A DNA stretch of 54,565 nt from Arsenicicoccus bolidensis DSM 15745 (GCF_000426385.1 NZ_AUFG01000026.1:1-54565); one strand, 5' to 3'. Positions 39,735-50,035 are shown, counted from the first letter of the stretch. Translations and numbers: made by a program. The notes: a model not told the origin generated them from the sequence alone.

Positions 39735-39766
39735 TCCTGCCCGCTGCGCTCAGCGCCCGCGACTGC

Positions 39767-41143
39767 TCAGCGCTTGCGCCCGAGGCGCCGCGTCAGGAGG
39801 GCGCCGGCGGCGAGCACCAGCACGGCGAGCACGCCTGCGCCCCACCACGTCAGGAGGGCGCGTGCCACACCCGTCGGCTGCGGCGTCTGTCCCGCGGTGG
39901 GGGAGCTGGAGGTGGGCGCCGGCACTGGCGTCACCGTGGGCGGCACCGAGGGGGAGGCGCTGGGCGTGCCGGTCGGGGTCGCCGGCGGCGTCGTGTCCAG
40001 GGTGCCCACGCCGCTGACCTTGGTGCCGTGGGCGAACGCCCAGTCCATCATGGCGGCCACGTGGTGCCAGTCGGCCGTGTCGGAGCACATGAAGCTCACG
40101 ACATAGGACCGGCCACCCCGCGTGGCGGACCCGATGAACGTGCGGTGGGCCCCCGTCGTGTAGCCCGTCTTGACCCCCGTCGCGCCCGGGTAGTTCATGA
40201 AGAAGTGGTTGAGGTTGGGCACGGCATAGGGCGTCACCACGGTGCCGTCGGGCTGCTTGGCGCCGGGGAAGGGCATCTCGCGCGTGCCGACATACGACCG
40301 GAAGTCCTTGCGCTGCATCGCCGCTCGCCCGATCACGACCAGGTCGTAGGCGCTGCTGCGCTGCCCCTGTGCGTCCAGCCCTGACGGGTCGACAGCCACA
40401 GTGTCGCGGGCGCCGAGCCCGGCCGCGGTGGCGTTCATGCGCTGCAGGGTGCCCGCGACGCCGCCCGGCGCCGACCGGGCCAGGGCATAGGCCGCGTCGT
40501 TGGCGGACTGCATCAGCAGCGCGCCGTAGAGCTGGTGCACGGGATAGGGGTTGCCGGCCACCATGCCTACCCGCGTGCCCTCGGCGGCCTGGTCGGACGC
40601 GGTCGCGGTGACGACCCGCTTGGGGTCGAGCTGCGGCATGACGGTGAGCGCGGTGAGGGTCTTGAGCGTGCTGGCGGGATAGAGGTGGGCGTGGGGGGCC
40701 TTGGCGGCCAGGATCGTGCCGGTCTGCTGGTCGGCGAGCACGTATGACGTCGCGTCGAGCTGCGGGGGCTGCGGCACGCCCGCGGGCACCGCCGTGACGA
40801 TGCCGCTGGTGCCGAGTTGGTCGCCGCCGACGGGGTGCTCACCGGCTCGGACCACTGGCGCGGGGTAGTAGCTCGGGCTCGGGGTGGCCGTGGGCGTCGG
40901 CGTCGGGCTGGCCGTGGCGCCGGCGCGGCCACGGCGGGTGGGCGGTGCAGGTGGTGGCGGCACGCGCGTGCCGGCGCACGGGGTGCGGGTGACCGCGAAG
41001 GTCGGTGCCGGTGTCGGCGCGGCGGGCGCGCGGCTGGTCGTCGCGGGTGCGGCCTGGGCCACGCCGCCCAGCGTCAGGGTGGCGCCGAGCGCAGCGGCGG
41101 CAGCCCGGCGCGTGCGGCGACCCGGTGTGCGGTGGTGCGTCAT
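39767..41143 (-). CDS. D-alanyl-D-alanine carboxypeptidase (penicillin-binding protein, S11)
   Basis: 458 aa. A signal peptide (RRAAAAALGATLTLGGVAQAAPA) is followed by a long Pro/Thr/Ala-rich stretch to about residue 95. The S11 peptidase domain has Ser158-x-x-Lys161 (YPASTLKTL), the SAN motif at 213-215 and KTG near 305 (TGVKTGYTTGAHRTF). A Pro/Thr/Ser linker and a C-terminal membrane helix (WWGAGVLAVLVLAAGALL) with RRLGRKR anchor it to the membrane outer face. It trims the pentapeptide D-Ala in peptidoglycan. ATG 41143 has GGGGGA six nt upstream. Its promoter region contains a hairpin and the 52-bp tandem repeats. Confidence 0.93.
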   Translation of the reverse strand: MTHHRTPGRRTRRAAAAALGATLTLGGVAQAAPATTSRAPAAPTPAPTFAVTRTPCAGTRVPPPPAPPTRRGRAGATASPTPTPTATPSPSYYPAPVVRAGEHPVGGDQLGTSGIVTAVPAGVPQPPQLDATSYVLADQQTGTILAAKAPHAHLYPASTLKTLTALTVMPQLDPKRVVTATASDQAAEGTRVGMVAGNPYPVHQLYGALLMQSANDAAYALARSAPGGVAGTLQRMNATAAGLGARDTVAVDPSGLDAQGQRSSAYDLVVIGRAAMQRKDFRSYVGTREMPFPGAKQPDGTVVTPYAVPNLNHFFMNYPGATGVKTGYTTGAHRTFIGSATRGGRSYVVSFMCSDTADWHHVAAMMDWAFAHGTKVSGVGTLDTTPPATPTGTPSASPSVPPTVTPVPAPTSSSPTAGQTPQPTGVARALLTWWGAGVLAVLVLAAGALLTRRLGRKR

Positions 41144-41217
41144 ACGTGATCCCCCTGGCGCCCTCGGTCCGGACGCCTGATCCCCTCGGCACCCTAGCAG
41201 CGCCGCCCAGCCCACCT

Positions 41218-41249
41218 CGCGTCCCCTCGACGCCCACCGAGGGGACGCG
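41218..41249. promoter_or_regulatory. 12-bp perfect inverted repeat upstream of the carboxypeptidase gene
   Basis: CGCGTCCCCTCG (41218-41229) and CGAGGGGACGCG (41238-41249) pair with an 8-nt spacer. The half-site GTGTCCCCTCGACACCGGGG reappears at 41283-41302. It lies 75-106 bp upstream of the start: an operator or a terminator of upstream transcription. Confidence 0.5.
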
Positions 41250-41340
41250 AATGCTCGCGACACGCCGCGCTACGCCACATTCGTGTCCCCTCGACACCGG
41301 GGAACGACCGCCTGGTCCGCCTCGCCGGGCCCCGCGCGGC

Positions 41341-41484
41341 GTTCGTGGGCTGGGAGCTCACGAAGGTGCGATCCGGAGGGCCAGGATGGGGCGTTCGTGG
41401 GCTGGGAGCTCACAAAGGTGCGATCCGGAGGGCCAGGGTGGGGCGTTCGTGGGCTGGGAGCTCACGAAGTTGCGTTCCGGACGC
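41341..41484. repeat. 52-bp tandem repeat, 2.7 copies, each with a hairpin
   Basis: GTTCGTGGGCTGGGAGCTCA starts at 41341, 41393 and 41445, exactly 52 bp apart. The first two units are nearly identical; the third diverges after about 35 bp. In each unit TTCGTGGGCT and AGCTCACGAA pair around a GGG loop (one G-T pair). The array lies between the glycosyltransferase stop and the carboxypeptidase promoter. Confidence 0.9.
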
Positions 41485-41510
41485 CCCGCTGGACGGTCGA
41501 GCGGCGGTCG

Positions 41511-42686
41511 TCAGGCGGCGGAGGCGCGGTGGCGGGCGATCGCGTCCTCGTAGTGTCCGACGAGCTGGTCGACCAGCGCAGCCCAGGACCGCGGCTCCAC
41601 CTTGACGAGCCCGGCCGAGCCCATGGCCTCGCGCAGGGCGGGGTCCGCGACGAGGGTGCGCACGTGCTCGACGATCGAGCGGGGGTCCGCGGGGTCGAAG
41701 AGGAACCCGGTCGTGCCGTGGTCGACGAGGTCGAGCGGGCCACCCATGGCGGGGGCGACGACGGGCAGCCGGCAGGCCGCCGCCTCCTGCAGCGTCTGGC
41801 CGAAGGTCTCGCGGGTCCCCGTGTGCGCGAAGACGTCGAACGCAGCGTAGGCGCGAGCGAGGTCGTCGCCCGAGCGGCGCCCGAGGAAGACCGGGGGCAG
41901 GTTGGGCCGCCCCGGGCTGCCCGCCACCGCTTCGCTGAGCTGCTCGGCCAGGGCGGTGCGGGACGGTCCGTCGCCGACCAGCACGATGCGCGTGCCCGGG
42001 ATCGTGGCGACGTCGACGAGGCGGTGGATCTCCTTCTCGGGGGCGAGGCGCCCGACATACCCCACGAGCACCTGGCCGTCCGGCGCGAGCGCCCGGCGCA
42101 GCGCCCGCGACCCGGCGTCCTCGCGCCACTCGGGGCGGAACAGGCCGGTGTCGACGCCGCGTCCCCACAGCCCGGTGCGGGGCACCCCGTGCGCGCGGAT
42201 GTCGCTCAGCGCGGCGCTCGAGGGGGCGAGGGTCAGGTCGGCGAGGGAGTGGATGCGCCGGATCCAGCGCCAGGCGGCCTTGGCGGCGGCGCGGCCGGTA
42301 GCGGCGCCGGCGACGTTGCCGTGCTGCTCCAGATAGCTCGGCATGTCGGTCTGGTAGATCGCGACGCACGGCAGCCCCAGCCGGTCCGCGGCGGTCAGGC
42401 CCCTCGCCCCGAGCACGAACGGCGACGCCACGTGCACCACGTCCGGCCGGAACTCCCGCAGCACGTCCTCGATCTCGCCGGTCGGCAGCCCCACCTGGAA
42501 CTGCCGCACCGGGATGCTGGTGACGGCTCGGACGGGGAACCCGGCGTAGCTCTCGGGGGCGTGGGAGGGGGCGATGACGACGGCGTCGTGCCCGGTCTCG
42601 AGCAGGCGGTCCAGGACCCGGCAGACGCTGGTGGTCACCCCGTTGAGCGACGGGAGGAAGGACTCCGTGACGATCGCGATCCGCAC
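41511..42686 (-). CDS. GT4 glycosyltransferase, GDP-mannose-dependent alpha-mannosyltransferase type
   Basis: 391 aa. GT-B fold: N-terminal VRIAIVTESFLPSLNGVTTSVCRVLDRLLETGHDAVVIAP with the acceptor site, and a C-terminal nucleotide-sugar site with LVGYVGRLAPEKEIHRLV and the E-x7-E motif ETFGQTLQE. Overall it resembles mycobacterial MgtA/PimB-like mannosyltransferases that use GDP-mannose for lipid mannosylation. Divergent manC, only 155 bp away, makes GDP-mannose and supports this. The GTG at 42686 was chosen as the point where the family match begins; GAGG is only 2-3 nt upstream, so the start is moderately secure. The exact acceptor is unknown. Confidence 0.9.
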   Translation of the reverse strand: MRIAIVTESFLPSLNGVTTSVCRVLDRLLETGHDAVVIAPSHAPESYAGFPVRAVTSIPVRQFQVGLPTGEIEDVLREFRPDVVHVASPFVLGARGLTAADRLGLPCVAIYQTDMPSYLEQHGNVAGAATGRAAAKAAWRWIRRIHSLADLTLAPSSAALSDIRAHGVPRTGLWGRGVDTGLFRPEWREDAGSRALRRALAPDGQVLVGYVGRLAPEKEIHRLVDVATIPGTRIVLVGDGPSRTALAEQLSEAVAGSPGRPNLPPVFLGRRSGDDLARAYAAFDVFAHTGTRETFGQTLQEAAACRLPVVAPAMGGPLDLVDHGTTGFLFDPADPRSIVEHVRTLVADPALREAMGSAGLVKVEPRSWAALVDQLVGHYEDAIARHRASAA

Positions 42687-42828
42687 GTCCTCACCATCCG
42701 TGACGTCGGTGAGGCGGGGGAGACGGGGTGGGGTGTGTCGGGTGGCGCTCAGGTGTCCTTCGGATGACGGCCGGTATGCCGACCCGCCCGATCCTGGGGA
42801 AGGGGTGAGGCGCGGGGCGCGCGTTGGA

Positions 42829-42834
42829 TAGCGT
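42829..42834 (+). promoter_or_regulatory. -10 box TAGCGT for leaderless manC
   Basis: TAGCGT, then 7 nt (GTCACCC), then ATG 42842. It is identical to the box before the DUF2243 gene. Confidence 0.55.
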
Positions 42835-42841
42835 GTCACCC

Positions 42842-43951
42842 ATGTCTGCCGAGGCCACCGATCCCCGTCTGTACTGCGTGATCCCCGCCGGTGGTGCCGG
42901 CACCCGCCTGTGGCCGCTGTCGCGGTCCGGGCGGCCCAAGTTCCTGCACGACCTGACCGGTTCGGGGCGCTCGCTGCTGCAGTCGACCTACGACCGGTTG
43001 GCGCCGCTGTGCGACGGCCGGGTGCTGGTCGTGACGGGGGCCCGCCACGAGGCGGCGGTCGCCGCCCAGCTCCCGCGCGTCGCCCCGGGGGACGTGCTGG
43101 TCGAGCCGGGTCCCCGCGACTCGATGGCAGCCATCGGGCTCGCCGCCGCGGTGCTCGAGCGCCGTGACCCCGACGCGATCCTCGGGTCCTTCGCGGCCGA
43201 CCACGTGATCGAGGGCGAGGAGCAGTTCCACGCGTGCGTGAGGGAGGCCGTCAACGTGGCGGCCCAGGGCTACGTCGTCACCATCGGCATCGAGCCGACC
43301 TATCCCGCAACGGGTTTCGGCTACGTGCGGGAGGGAGGCGAGCTTCACGTCGAGGGCGCCCCTCGGGCCCGCCTCGTGTCGGAGTTCGTCGAGAAGCCCG
43401 ACGCGGGCACCGCTGCGGCATACCTCTCTCTCGGCACCTATCGGTGGAACGCCGGCATGTTCGTCGTCAAGGCGTCCGTGCTGCTCGACCTGCTCGCGGA
43501 GTACCACCCCGAGCTGGCGGCCGGGCTCCGCGCGATCGCCGCGAACCCCTGGGTGCTCAACCAGACGTGGAAGGAGCTCGACAAGATCGCCATCGACCAC
43601 GCGGTGGCCGAGCCGGCCGCCGCCGCCGGTCGCGTCGCCGTCATCGCCGGCGACTTCGGCTGGGACGACGTGGGCGACTTCGACTCCCTCGCGGGCCTGC
43701 TGCCGTCGGCGGGCGAGACCCCCGACCGCCAGAACGTCGCGGTGCTCGGCCCGGCCGACAACGTGCACATCCGCAACGCCTCGGGGGTGGTCGTCAACCG
43801 CTCCGGCCGCCAGGTGGTGCTGCTCGGCCTGGAGGACGTGGTCGTGGTGGACACGCCGGACGTGCTGATGGTGACCACCCGGCGCCAGGCGCAGGACGTC
43901 AAGTCGATCGTCGAGCTGATGAAGGAGCGCGGCTACCCCGAGCTCACCTGA
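42842..43951 (+). CDS. manC: Mannose-1-phosphate guanylyltransferase
   Basis: 369 aa. The N-terminal nucleotidyltransferase signature is VIPAGGAGTRLWPLSRSGRPKFL. It continues with EPGPRDSMAAIGLAA, GSFAADHVI, IGIEPTYPATGFGYV, VEKPD, and WNAGMFV with KIAIDHAV, typical of GDP-mannose pyrophosphorylases. It makes GDP-mannose from GTP and mannose 1-phosphate. It lacks the C-terminal isomerase domain of bifunctional ManC/AlgA. The ATG at 42842 follows a TAGCGT box by 7 nt, so the mRNA is probably leaderless. It is divergent from a GDP-mannose-dependent glycosyltransferase gene. Confidence 0.95.
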   Translation: MSAEATDPRLYCVIPAGGAGTRLWPLSRSGRPKFLHDLTGSGRSLLQSTYDRLAPLCDGRVLVVTGARHEAAVAAQLPRVAPGDVLVEPGPRDSMAAIGLAAAVLERRDPDAILGSFAADHVIEGEEQFHACVREAVNVAAQGYVVTIGIEPTYPATGFGYVREGGELHVEGAPRARLVSEFVEKPDAGTAAAYLSLGTYRWNAGMFVVKASVLLDLLAEYHPELAAGLRAIAANPWVLNQTWKELDKIAIDHAVAEPAAAAGRVAVIAGDFGWDDVGDFDSLAGLLPSAGETPDRQNVAVLGPADNVHIRNASGVVVNRSGRQVVLLGLEDVVVVDTPDVLMVTTRRQAQDVKSIVELMKERGYPELT

Positions 43952-44034
43952 ACCCCACGCCCTCGCCGACGTCCTTGCCCGCAGCGGCGGCGCGTTAGTG
44001 CGGGGGTGCGCGCGACCGGCAGGGACCGCACGAC

Positions 44035-44040
44035 TAGGGT
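44035..44040 (+). promoter_or_regulatory. -10 box TAGGGT for the leaderless mutase gene
   Basis: TAGGGT is followed by TTGAGTC and ATG 44048, the same 7-nt geometry as purN. Confidence 0.55.
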
Positions 44041-44047
44041 TTGAGTC

Positions 44048-45652
<1,605 letters not shown>

Positions 45653-45741
45653 CCCCCACGCCGACCGTCACGCTGACCGTCGCGCTGATCACCGACGGGT
45701 CCTGGATCCGGCCCGCGACCTGACTCGGAACCCATGCGCGG

Positions 45742-45747
45742 TAACCT
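45742..45747 (+). promoter_or_regulatory. -10 box TAACCT for the leaderless M20 gene
   Basis: TAACCT is followed by 8 nt and ATG 45756, matching the leaderless pattern; no SD precedes the start. Confidence 0.45.
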
Positions 45748-45755
45748 TGCCGCCC

Positions 45756-47000
45756 ATGGGCTCCGAGCACGTTCAGCAGGTCGCACCCCCGAGCGATGCG
45801 CAGGTCGTCGACCAGCTGCGGGCCGACATCTCGGCTGCCGTGGACGCGCTGGAGCCGGAGCTCATCGAGGTCCGCCGCGACCTGCACGCCCACCCCGAGC
45901 TGGGCTTCGCCGAGCAGCGCACGACCACGCGGATCTCCCAGCGGCTCAAGGCCGAGGGCCTGCGGGTCACCCCCGTGCACCCGACCGGCCTGGTGGTCGA
46001 CCTCGGCCCCGCGGAGCCCCGTCGGCGGATCGCCGTCCGCGCCGACATCGACGCCCTCCCGCTGACCGAGACCTCCGGACTGCCCTACGCGTCCGTGACC
46101 GGCGGCGCCTGCCACGCCTGCGGGCACGACGTGCACACCACCTGCCTGCTCGGTCTCGCCCTCGCCCTCGCGCCGCACCAGGAGTGGTTGCGGGAGCAGG
46201 GGTATGCCGTCCGCCTGCTCTTCCAGCCCGCGGAGGAGGTCATGCCGGGTGGGGCCCACGCCCTGGTCGCCGCAGGCCACCTCGAGGACGTGGACCAGGT
46301 CTTCGCCCTGCACTGCGACCCGGGCACCGACGTCGGTCAGGTGGGGCTGCGCACCGGCGCGATCACGGCGGCCACCGACGTCCTGACGGTGCGCCTCACC
46401 GGAGCGGGCGGCCACACCTCGCGGCCGCACATCACCCAGGACCTCACCTATGCCCTGGCCTCGGTCGTCACCGGGCTGCCGGCCGCCCTGTCCCGGCGCG
46501 TCGACCCGCGCGCGGGGCTGGCCCTGGTGTGGGGGTCGATCCACGCAGGGGAGGCCGGCAATGTCATACCCTCGACCGGCACCGCGTCGGGCACGCTGCG
46601 GATGCTCGACGCCGACGTGTGGGACTCGATCGGCCCGCTGGTGGACGACCTCGTCGGGCACCTCGCGGCGCCGTACGGCGTGGCCGTCGAGATCGACCAC
46701 CGTCAGGGCGTGCCGCCCGTCGTCAACGACGCCGACGCGGTGGCGCACCTGGTCAGCGGCGTCACCACGATGGTCGGGGCCGACGCCGTGGTGCCGACGC
46801 CGCAGTCGCTGGGCGGCGAGGACTTCTCCTGGATGCTGCGCAGCGTCCCCGGAGCCCTCGCGCGCCTCGGCACGCGGACGCCCGGCGGCACGACCTACGA
46901 CCTGCACCGACCCGACCTGGTCGTCGACGAGCGGGCCATCGCCGTCGGCGTGCGGACCCTGGCCGGCACCGTGCTGTCGGCCCTCGTCGCGACGCCCTAG
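45756..47000 (+). CDS. M20-family amidohydrolase (HipO/AmhX-like)
   Basis: 414 aa. Metal-binding motifs of M20D hydrolases are seen: RRDLHAHPELGFAEQRTT, AVRADIDALPLTE, ACHACGHDVHTTCLLG, QPAEEVMPGGAHALV and, near the end, SLGGEDFSWML. The inserted dimerisation domain with GAGGHTSRPH is present. These enzymes remove acyl groups from amino acids or act on amide-linked auxin-like conjugates; the substrate is not determined. No signal peptide is seen, so it is cytoplasmic. The ATG at 45756 was chosen over one at 45747 because the upstream one overlaps the -10 box. Confidence 0.92.
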   Translation: MGSEHVQQVAPPSDAQVVDQLRADISAAVDALEPELIEVRRDLHAHPELGFAEQRTTTRISQRLKAEGLRVTPVHPTGLVVDLGPAEPRRRIAVRADIDALPLTETSGLPYASVTGGACHACGHDVHTTCLLGLALALAPHQEWLREQGYAVRLLFQPAEEVMPGGAHALVAAGHLEDVDQVFALHCDPGTDVGQVGLRTGAITAATDVLTVRLTGAGGHTSRPHITQDLTYALASVVTGLPAALSRRVDPRAGLALVWGSIHAGEAGNVIPSTGTASGTLRMLDADVWDSIGPLVDDLVGHLAAPYGVAVEIDHRQGVPPVVNDADAVAHLVSGVTTMVGADAVVPTPQSLGGEDFSWMLRSVPGALARLGTRTPGGTTYDLHRPDLVVDERAIAVGVRTLAGTVLSALVATP

Positions 47001-47102
47001 ACGCGCCGCGCCGGCCGTGGTGGCCCACGCGGCCACATAACAGTTCGTCACCGCTTCGGCGCACTCGGGGCAACCCGGCGTCGGCCCGCCGGAGCCGCGG
47101 TC

Positions 47103-47108
47103 TAGGGT
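47103..47108 (+). promoter_or_regulatory. -10 box TAGGGT for the nucleoside-binding lipoprotein gene
   Basis: TAGGGT is 31 nt before TTG 47140, leaving a short leader with AAGGAG at 47128-47133. Here a normal SD is present, unlike the leaderless genes with the same box. Confidence 0.5.
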
Positions 47109-47139
47109 TTGCTCATCCGTTCCAACGAAGGAGTCACCC

Positions 47140-48192
47140 TTGATCCGCATCGTCAAGGTCGCGACCGCGCTCACGGCCGCCTCGCTCGCCCTCGCCGCCT
47201 GCGGCAGCCCCAACGACACCGAGTCCGGCTCGTCCGGCGGCCAGTCCTCCGGCGCGGCCGGTGGCTCCGCGATCAAGGTCGGCATGGCCTATGACGTGGG
47301 CGGCCGTGGTGACCAGTCCTTCAACGACTCGGCCGCCAAGGGTCTCGACGAGGCCAAGGCCCAGCTCGGCGCCCAGACCAAGGAGTCCGTGGCGACCGCC
47401 GGCGAGGCCGAGTCCGCCCGCGAGGAGCGACTGCAGCAGCTGGTCGAGGCCGGCTACACCAACGTGATCGCCGTGGGCTTCGCCTACGCCCCGGCCGTCA
47501 AGAAAGCCGCTGCCGACAACCCCCAGGCCAAGTTCGCGCTCGTCGACTCCACCGACGCCAAGGGCGCCAACATCCAGAACATCGTGTTCTCCGAGCAGGA
47601 GGGCTCCTACCTCGCCGGTGTCGTCGCGGCCAAGAAGTCCAAGACGGGCAACGTCGGCTTCGTGGGCGGCGTCCAGACCGACCTGATCAAGAAGTTCGAG
47701 GCGGGCTACGTCGCCGGCGCCAAGGCGACCAACCCCAACATCAAGGTGCAGGTCAAGTACCTCACCCAGCCCCCGAACTTCTCCGGCTTCGCCGACCCGG
47801 CCGCCGGCAAGACCGCCGCAGAGGGCATGCTCTCCGCGGGTGCCGACGTGATCTACCACGCCTCCGGCGGCTCCGGCTCCGGCGTCTTCACCGCCGTCAA
47901 GGCCAAGAACGCCATGGCCATCGGCGTCGACTCCGACCAGGCCAAGACCGCCCAGGCCGACGTCCGCGACGTCATCATCACCTCCGTCGTCAAGCGCGTC
48001 GACGTGGGCGTCCTGGAGTTCATCAAGCAGGTCAAGGACGGCAACCTCAAGTCCGGCGAGGCCGTCTTCGACCTCAAGTCCAACGGTGTCGAGCTCGCCA
48101 CCACGGGCGGCAAGATCGACAACCTTAAGGCCGAGCTCGACAAGGCCAAGACCGACATCGTCTCCGGCAAGATCGTGGTCCCCACCAAGTGA
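47140..48192 (+). CDS. BMP/PnrA-family nucleoside-binding lipoprotein
   Basis: 350 aa. The signal peptide ends SLALAACGS with lipidated Cys21, followed by a Ser/Gly linker. The mature protein has the BMP pattern: KVGMAYDVGGRGDQSFNDSAAKGLDEA, VIAVGFAYAPAVKKAAADNP, IVFSEQEGSYLAGVVAA, GFVGGVQTDLIKKFEAGYVAGAKA and GADVIYHASGGSGSGVF. PnrA-type proteins bind purine nucleosides for an ABC importer. The TTG start at 47140 is supported by AAGGAG six nt upstream and by the signal peptide. A terminator-like hairpin separates it from the ATPase gene, so the binding protein may be made in excess over the membrane parts. Confidence 0.93.
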   Translation: MIRIVKVATALTAASLALAACGSPNDTESGSSGGQSSGAAGGSAIKVGMAYDVGGRGDQSFNDSAAKGLDEAKAQLGAQTKESVATAGEAESAREERLQQLVEAGYTNVIAVGFAYAPAVKKAAADNPQAKFALVDSTDAKGANIQNIVFSEQEGSYLAGVVAAKKSKTGNVGFVGGVQTDLIKKFEAGYVAGAKATNPNIKVQVKYLTQPPNFSGFADPAAGKTAAEGMLSAGADVIYHASGGSGSGVFTAVKAKNAMAIGVDSDQAKTAQADVRDVIITSVVKRVDVGVLEFIKQVKDGNLKSGEAVFDLKSNGVELATTGGKIDNLKAELDKAKTDIVSGKIVVPTK

Positions 48193-48237
48193 CCGGTCTG
48201 ACCTGACCTGATCGACCCTCGCAGCACCTCGCACGCA

Positions 48238-48297
48238 CGTATGCCGCAGCCCGGCCGCCAGACGGACACCCCGACGGCGGCCGGGCTTCGGCATACG
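48238..48297 (+). terminator. 22-bp hairpin after the BMP lipoprotein gene
   Basis: Arms 48238-48259 and 48276-48297 pair with one mismatch around a 16-nt loop. The tip words are CGTATGCCG and CGGCATACG. It lies between the binding-protein and ATPase genes and may give partial readthrough. Confidence 0.8.
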
Positions 48298-48309
48298 GGG
48301 GAGGTCCGC

Positions 48310-48349
48310 GGTCCATCGATCTGGACCCCGTGATCACCGACGGTAAGGT
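48310..48349 (+). promoter_or_regulatory. Promoter region of the nucleoside ABC operon: GGTCCA-N6-TGGACC palindrome and TAAGGT -10 box
   Basis: GGTCCA (48310-48315) and TGGACC (48322-48327) form a palindrome 16 bp before TAAGGT (48344-48349). The palindrome covers the -35 position, as expected for an operator. The downstream gene starts about 30 nt later. Confidence 0.4.
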
Positions 48350-48379
48350 GATGCGGTCAGCCGCCACGTCCACGACGAC

Positions 48380-50035
48380 GTGACCGAGCAAGGAGCGTGC
48401 ACCATCGGAACTCCACCCACCTCGACGAGCGCAGACGCGCCGCCCGCCGTCGCCGTCCGCGGGATCACCAAGAGGTTCCCGGGCGTGGTGGCCAACAAGG
48501 ACATCACCTTCTCGGTCCGCAAGGGCAGCATCCACGCGCTGGTGGGGGAGAACGGCGCGGGCAAGTCCACGCTGATGAAGATCCTCTACGGCGTGCAGCG
48601 CCCCGACGAGGGCACGATCGCCATCGACGGCCGCGAGGTGACCTTTCACGGGCCGAGCGACGCCATCGCCGCCGGGGTCGGCATGGTCTTCCAGCACGTC
48701 AAGCTCGCCGACAACTTCACCGTGACCGAGAACGTCGTGCTCGGCGCCGAGAAGCTCCACGGCATCGGCGACGGGGCGCAGGCCGAGATCCGGCGCATCT
48801 CCAAGGAGTACGGCCTCGGCGTGGACCCGGAGGCGCTCGTCTCGGACCTCGGCGTCGGTGCCCGCCAGCGCGTCGAGATCCTCAAGGTCCTCTATCGCGG
48901 CGCCCGCATCCTCATCCTCGACGAGCCCACCGCCGTGCTCGTGCCGCAGGAGGTCGACGAGCTCTTCGACAACCTCAAGACCCTCACGGCCGAGGGCCTG
49001 ACCATCATCTTCATCTCGCACAAGCTCGACGAGGTGCGCGCCGTCGCCGACGACATCACCGTCATCCGCCGCGGCACCACCGTGGGCAGCGCCGACCCGC
49101 GCACCGTCACCTCCCGCGAGCTCGGCGAGCTCATGGTCGGTCGCGAGATGCCCAGCCCGCAGACGCAGGAGTCCACGGTCACCGACCGCGCCGTCCTCGT
49201 CGTCGAGAACGTCCGCCTCGAGCGGCCCGGCGGGCGCGACGTCCTCGACGACGTGTCGCTGACCGTCCACGCGGGCGAGGTCCTCGGCATCGCCGGCGTC
49301 GAGGGCAACGGCCAGGACGAGCTGGTCGAGGTCATCATGGGCATGCGCGACCCCTCCGCCGGGCGGATCTATCTCGGCGGCAAGGACATCACCGACTGGC
49401 CGACGCGGCGGATCCGCGAGGCCGGCGTCGGCTACGTTCCCGCCGACCGCCACCGGCACGGCCTGCTCCTCGAGGCGCCGCTGTGGGAGAACCGCATCCT
49501 CGGCCACCAGACCCAGGCCCCCAACGTGTCCGGACCGTTCATCAACGCCCGCGGCGCCCAGCGCGACACGACGCGCATCGTCGAGGACTACGACGTGCGG
49601 ACGCCGTCGATCCACGTCACCGCCGGCTCGCTGTCCGGCGGCAACCAGCAGAAGCTCATCATCGGCCGCGAGATGGCCCACGAGCCACGGGTGCTCGTGG
49701 CTGCCCACCCGACCCGGGGCGTCGACGTCGGCGCGCAGGCCGCGATCTGGGACCACATCAAGCAGGCCCGCCACGAGGGCCTCGCGGTCCTGCTCCTCAC
49801 CGCCGACCTCGAGGAGCTGCGCGGCCTGTCCGACACCATCCGCGTCATCAGCGAGGGCCGCCTGTCCGAGGAGCTGCCCCCGACCACGTCCCCGGGTGAC
49901 CTGGGCGCCGCGATGACGGGCGGTTCCGGCATACCGGACCACGTCCCACCGACCGAGCCGACCCGCACGTCCGGGGCGACCGGCGCCACCCGCGCCGACG
50001 ACCACTCGACCCACCAGCAGGAGCCCACCCGATGA
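48380..50035 (+). CDS. Nucleoside ABC transporter ATP-binding protein (NupO/RbsA-like, two ATPase domains)
   Basis: 551 aa. Domain one: Walker A GENGAGKST (56-64), Q-loop MVFQHVKL, Walker B ILILDEPT and switch FISHKLDEV. Domain two is degenerate as usual: GVEGNGQDELV in place of Walker A, signature LSGGNQQKLIIGRE, and Walker B VLVAAHPTRG. Tandem domains with a BMP-type binding protein identify a nucleoside importer. The GTG at 48380 has no SD. A good AAGGAG lies 13 codon bases further in, followed after 8 nt by ATC GGA, so the true initiation point is open. The C-terminus is an acidic/His tail of low complexity. Its stop overlaps the next ATG (ATGA). Confidence 0.94.
   Translation: MTEQGACTIGTPPTSTSADAPPAVAVRGITKRFPGVVANKDITFSVRKGSIHALVGENGAGKSTLMKILYGVQRPDEGTIAIDGREVTFHGPSDAIAAGVGMVFQHVKLADNFTVTENVVLGAEKLHGIGDGAQAEIRRISKEYGLGVDPEALVSDLGVGARQRVEILKVLYRGARILILDEPTAVLVPQEVDELFDNLKTLTAEGLTIIFISHKLDEVRAVADDITVIRRGTTVGSADPRTVTSRELGELMVGREMPSPQTQESTVTDRAVLVVENVRLERPGGRDVLDDVSLTVHAGEVLGIAGVEGNGQDELVEVIMGMRDPSAGRIYLGGKDITDWPTRRIREAGVGYVPADRHRHGLLLEAPLWENRILGHQTQAPNVSGPFINARGAQRDTTRIVEDYDVRTPSIHVTAGSLSGGNQQKLIIGREMAHEPRVLVAAHPTRGVDVGAQAAIWDHIKQARHEGLAVLLLTADLEELRGLSDTIRVISEGRLSEELPPTTSPGDLGAAMTGGSGIPDHVPPTEPTRTSGATGATRADDHSTHQQEPTR

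Noticed and set aside
41341-41484. CRISPR array
   Set aside because: The 52-bp units are contiguous with no unique spacers, and no cas genes are present. The same holds for the 50-bp repeats at 10444 and 23432.
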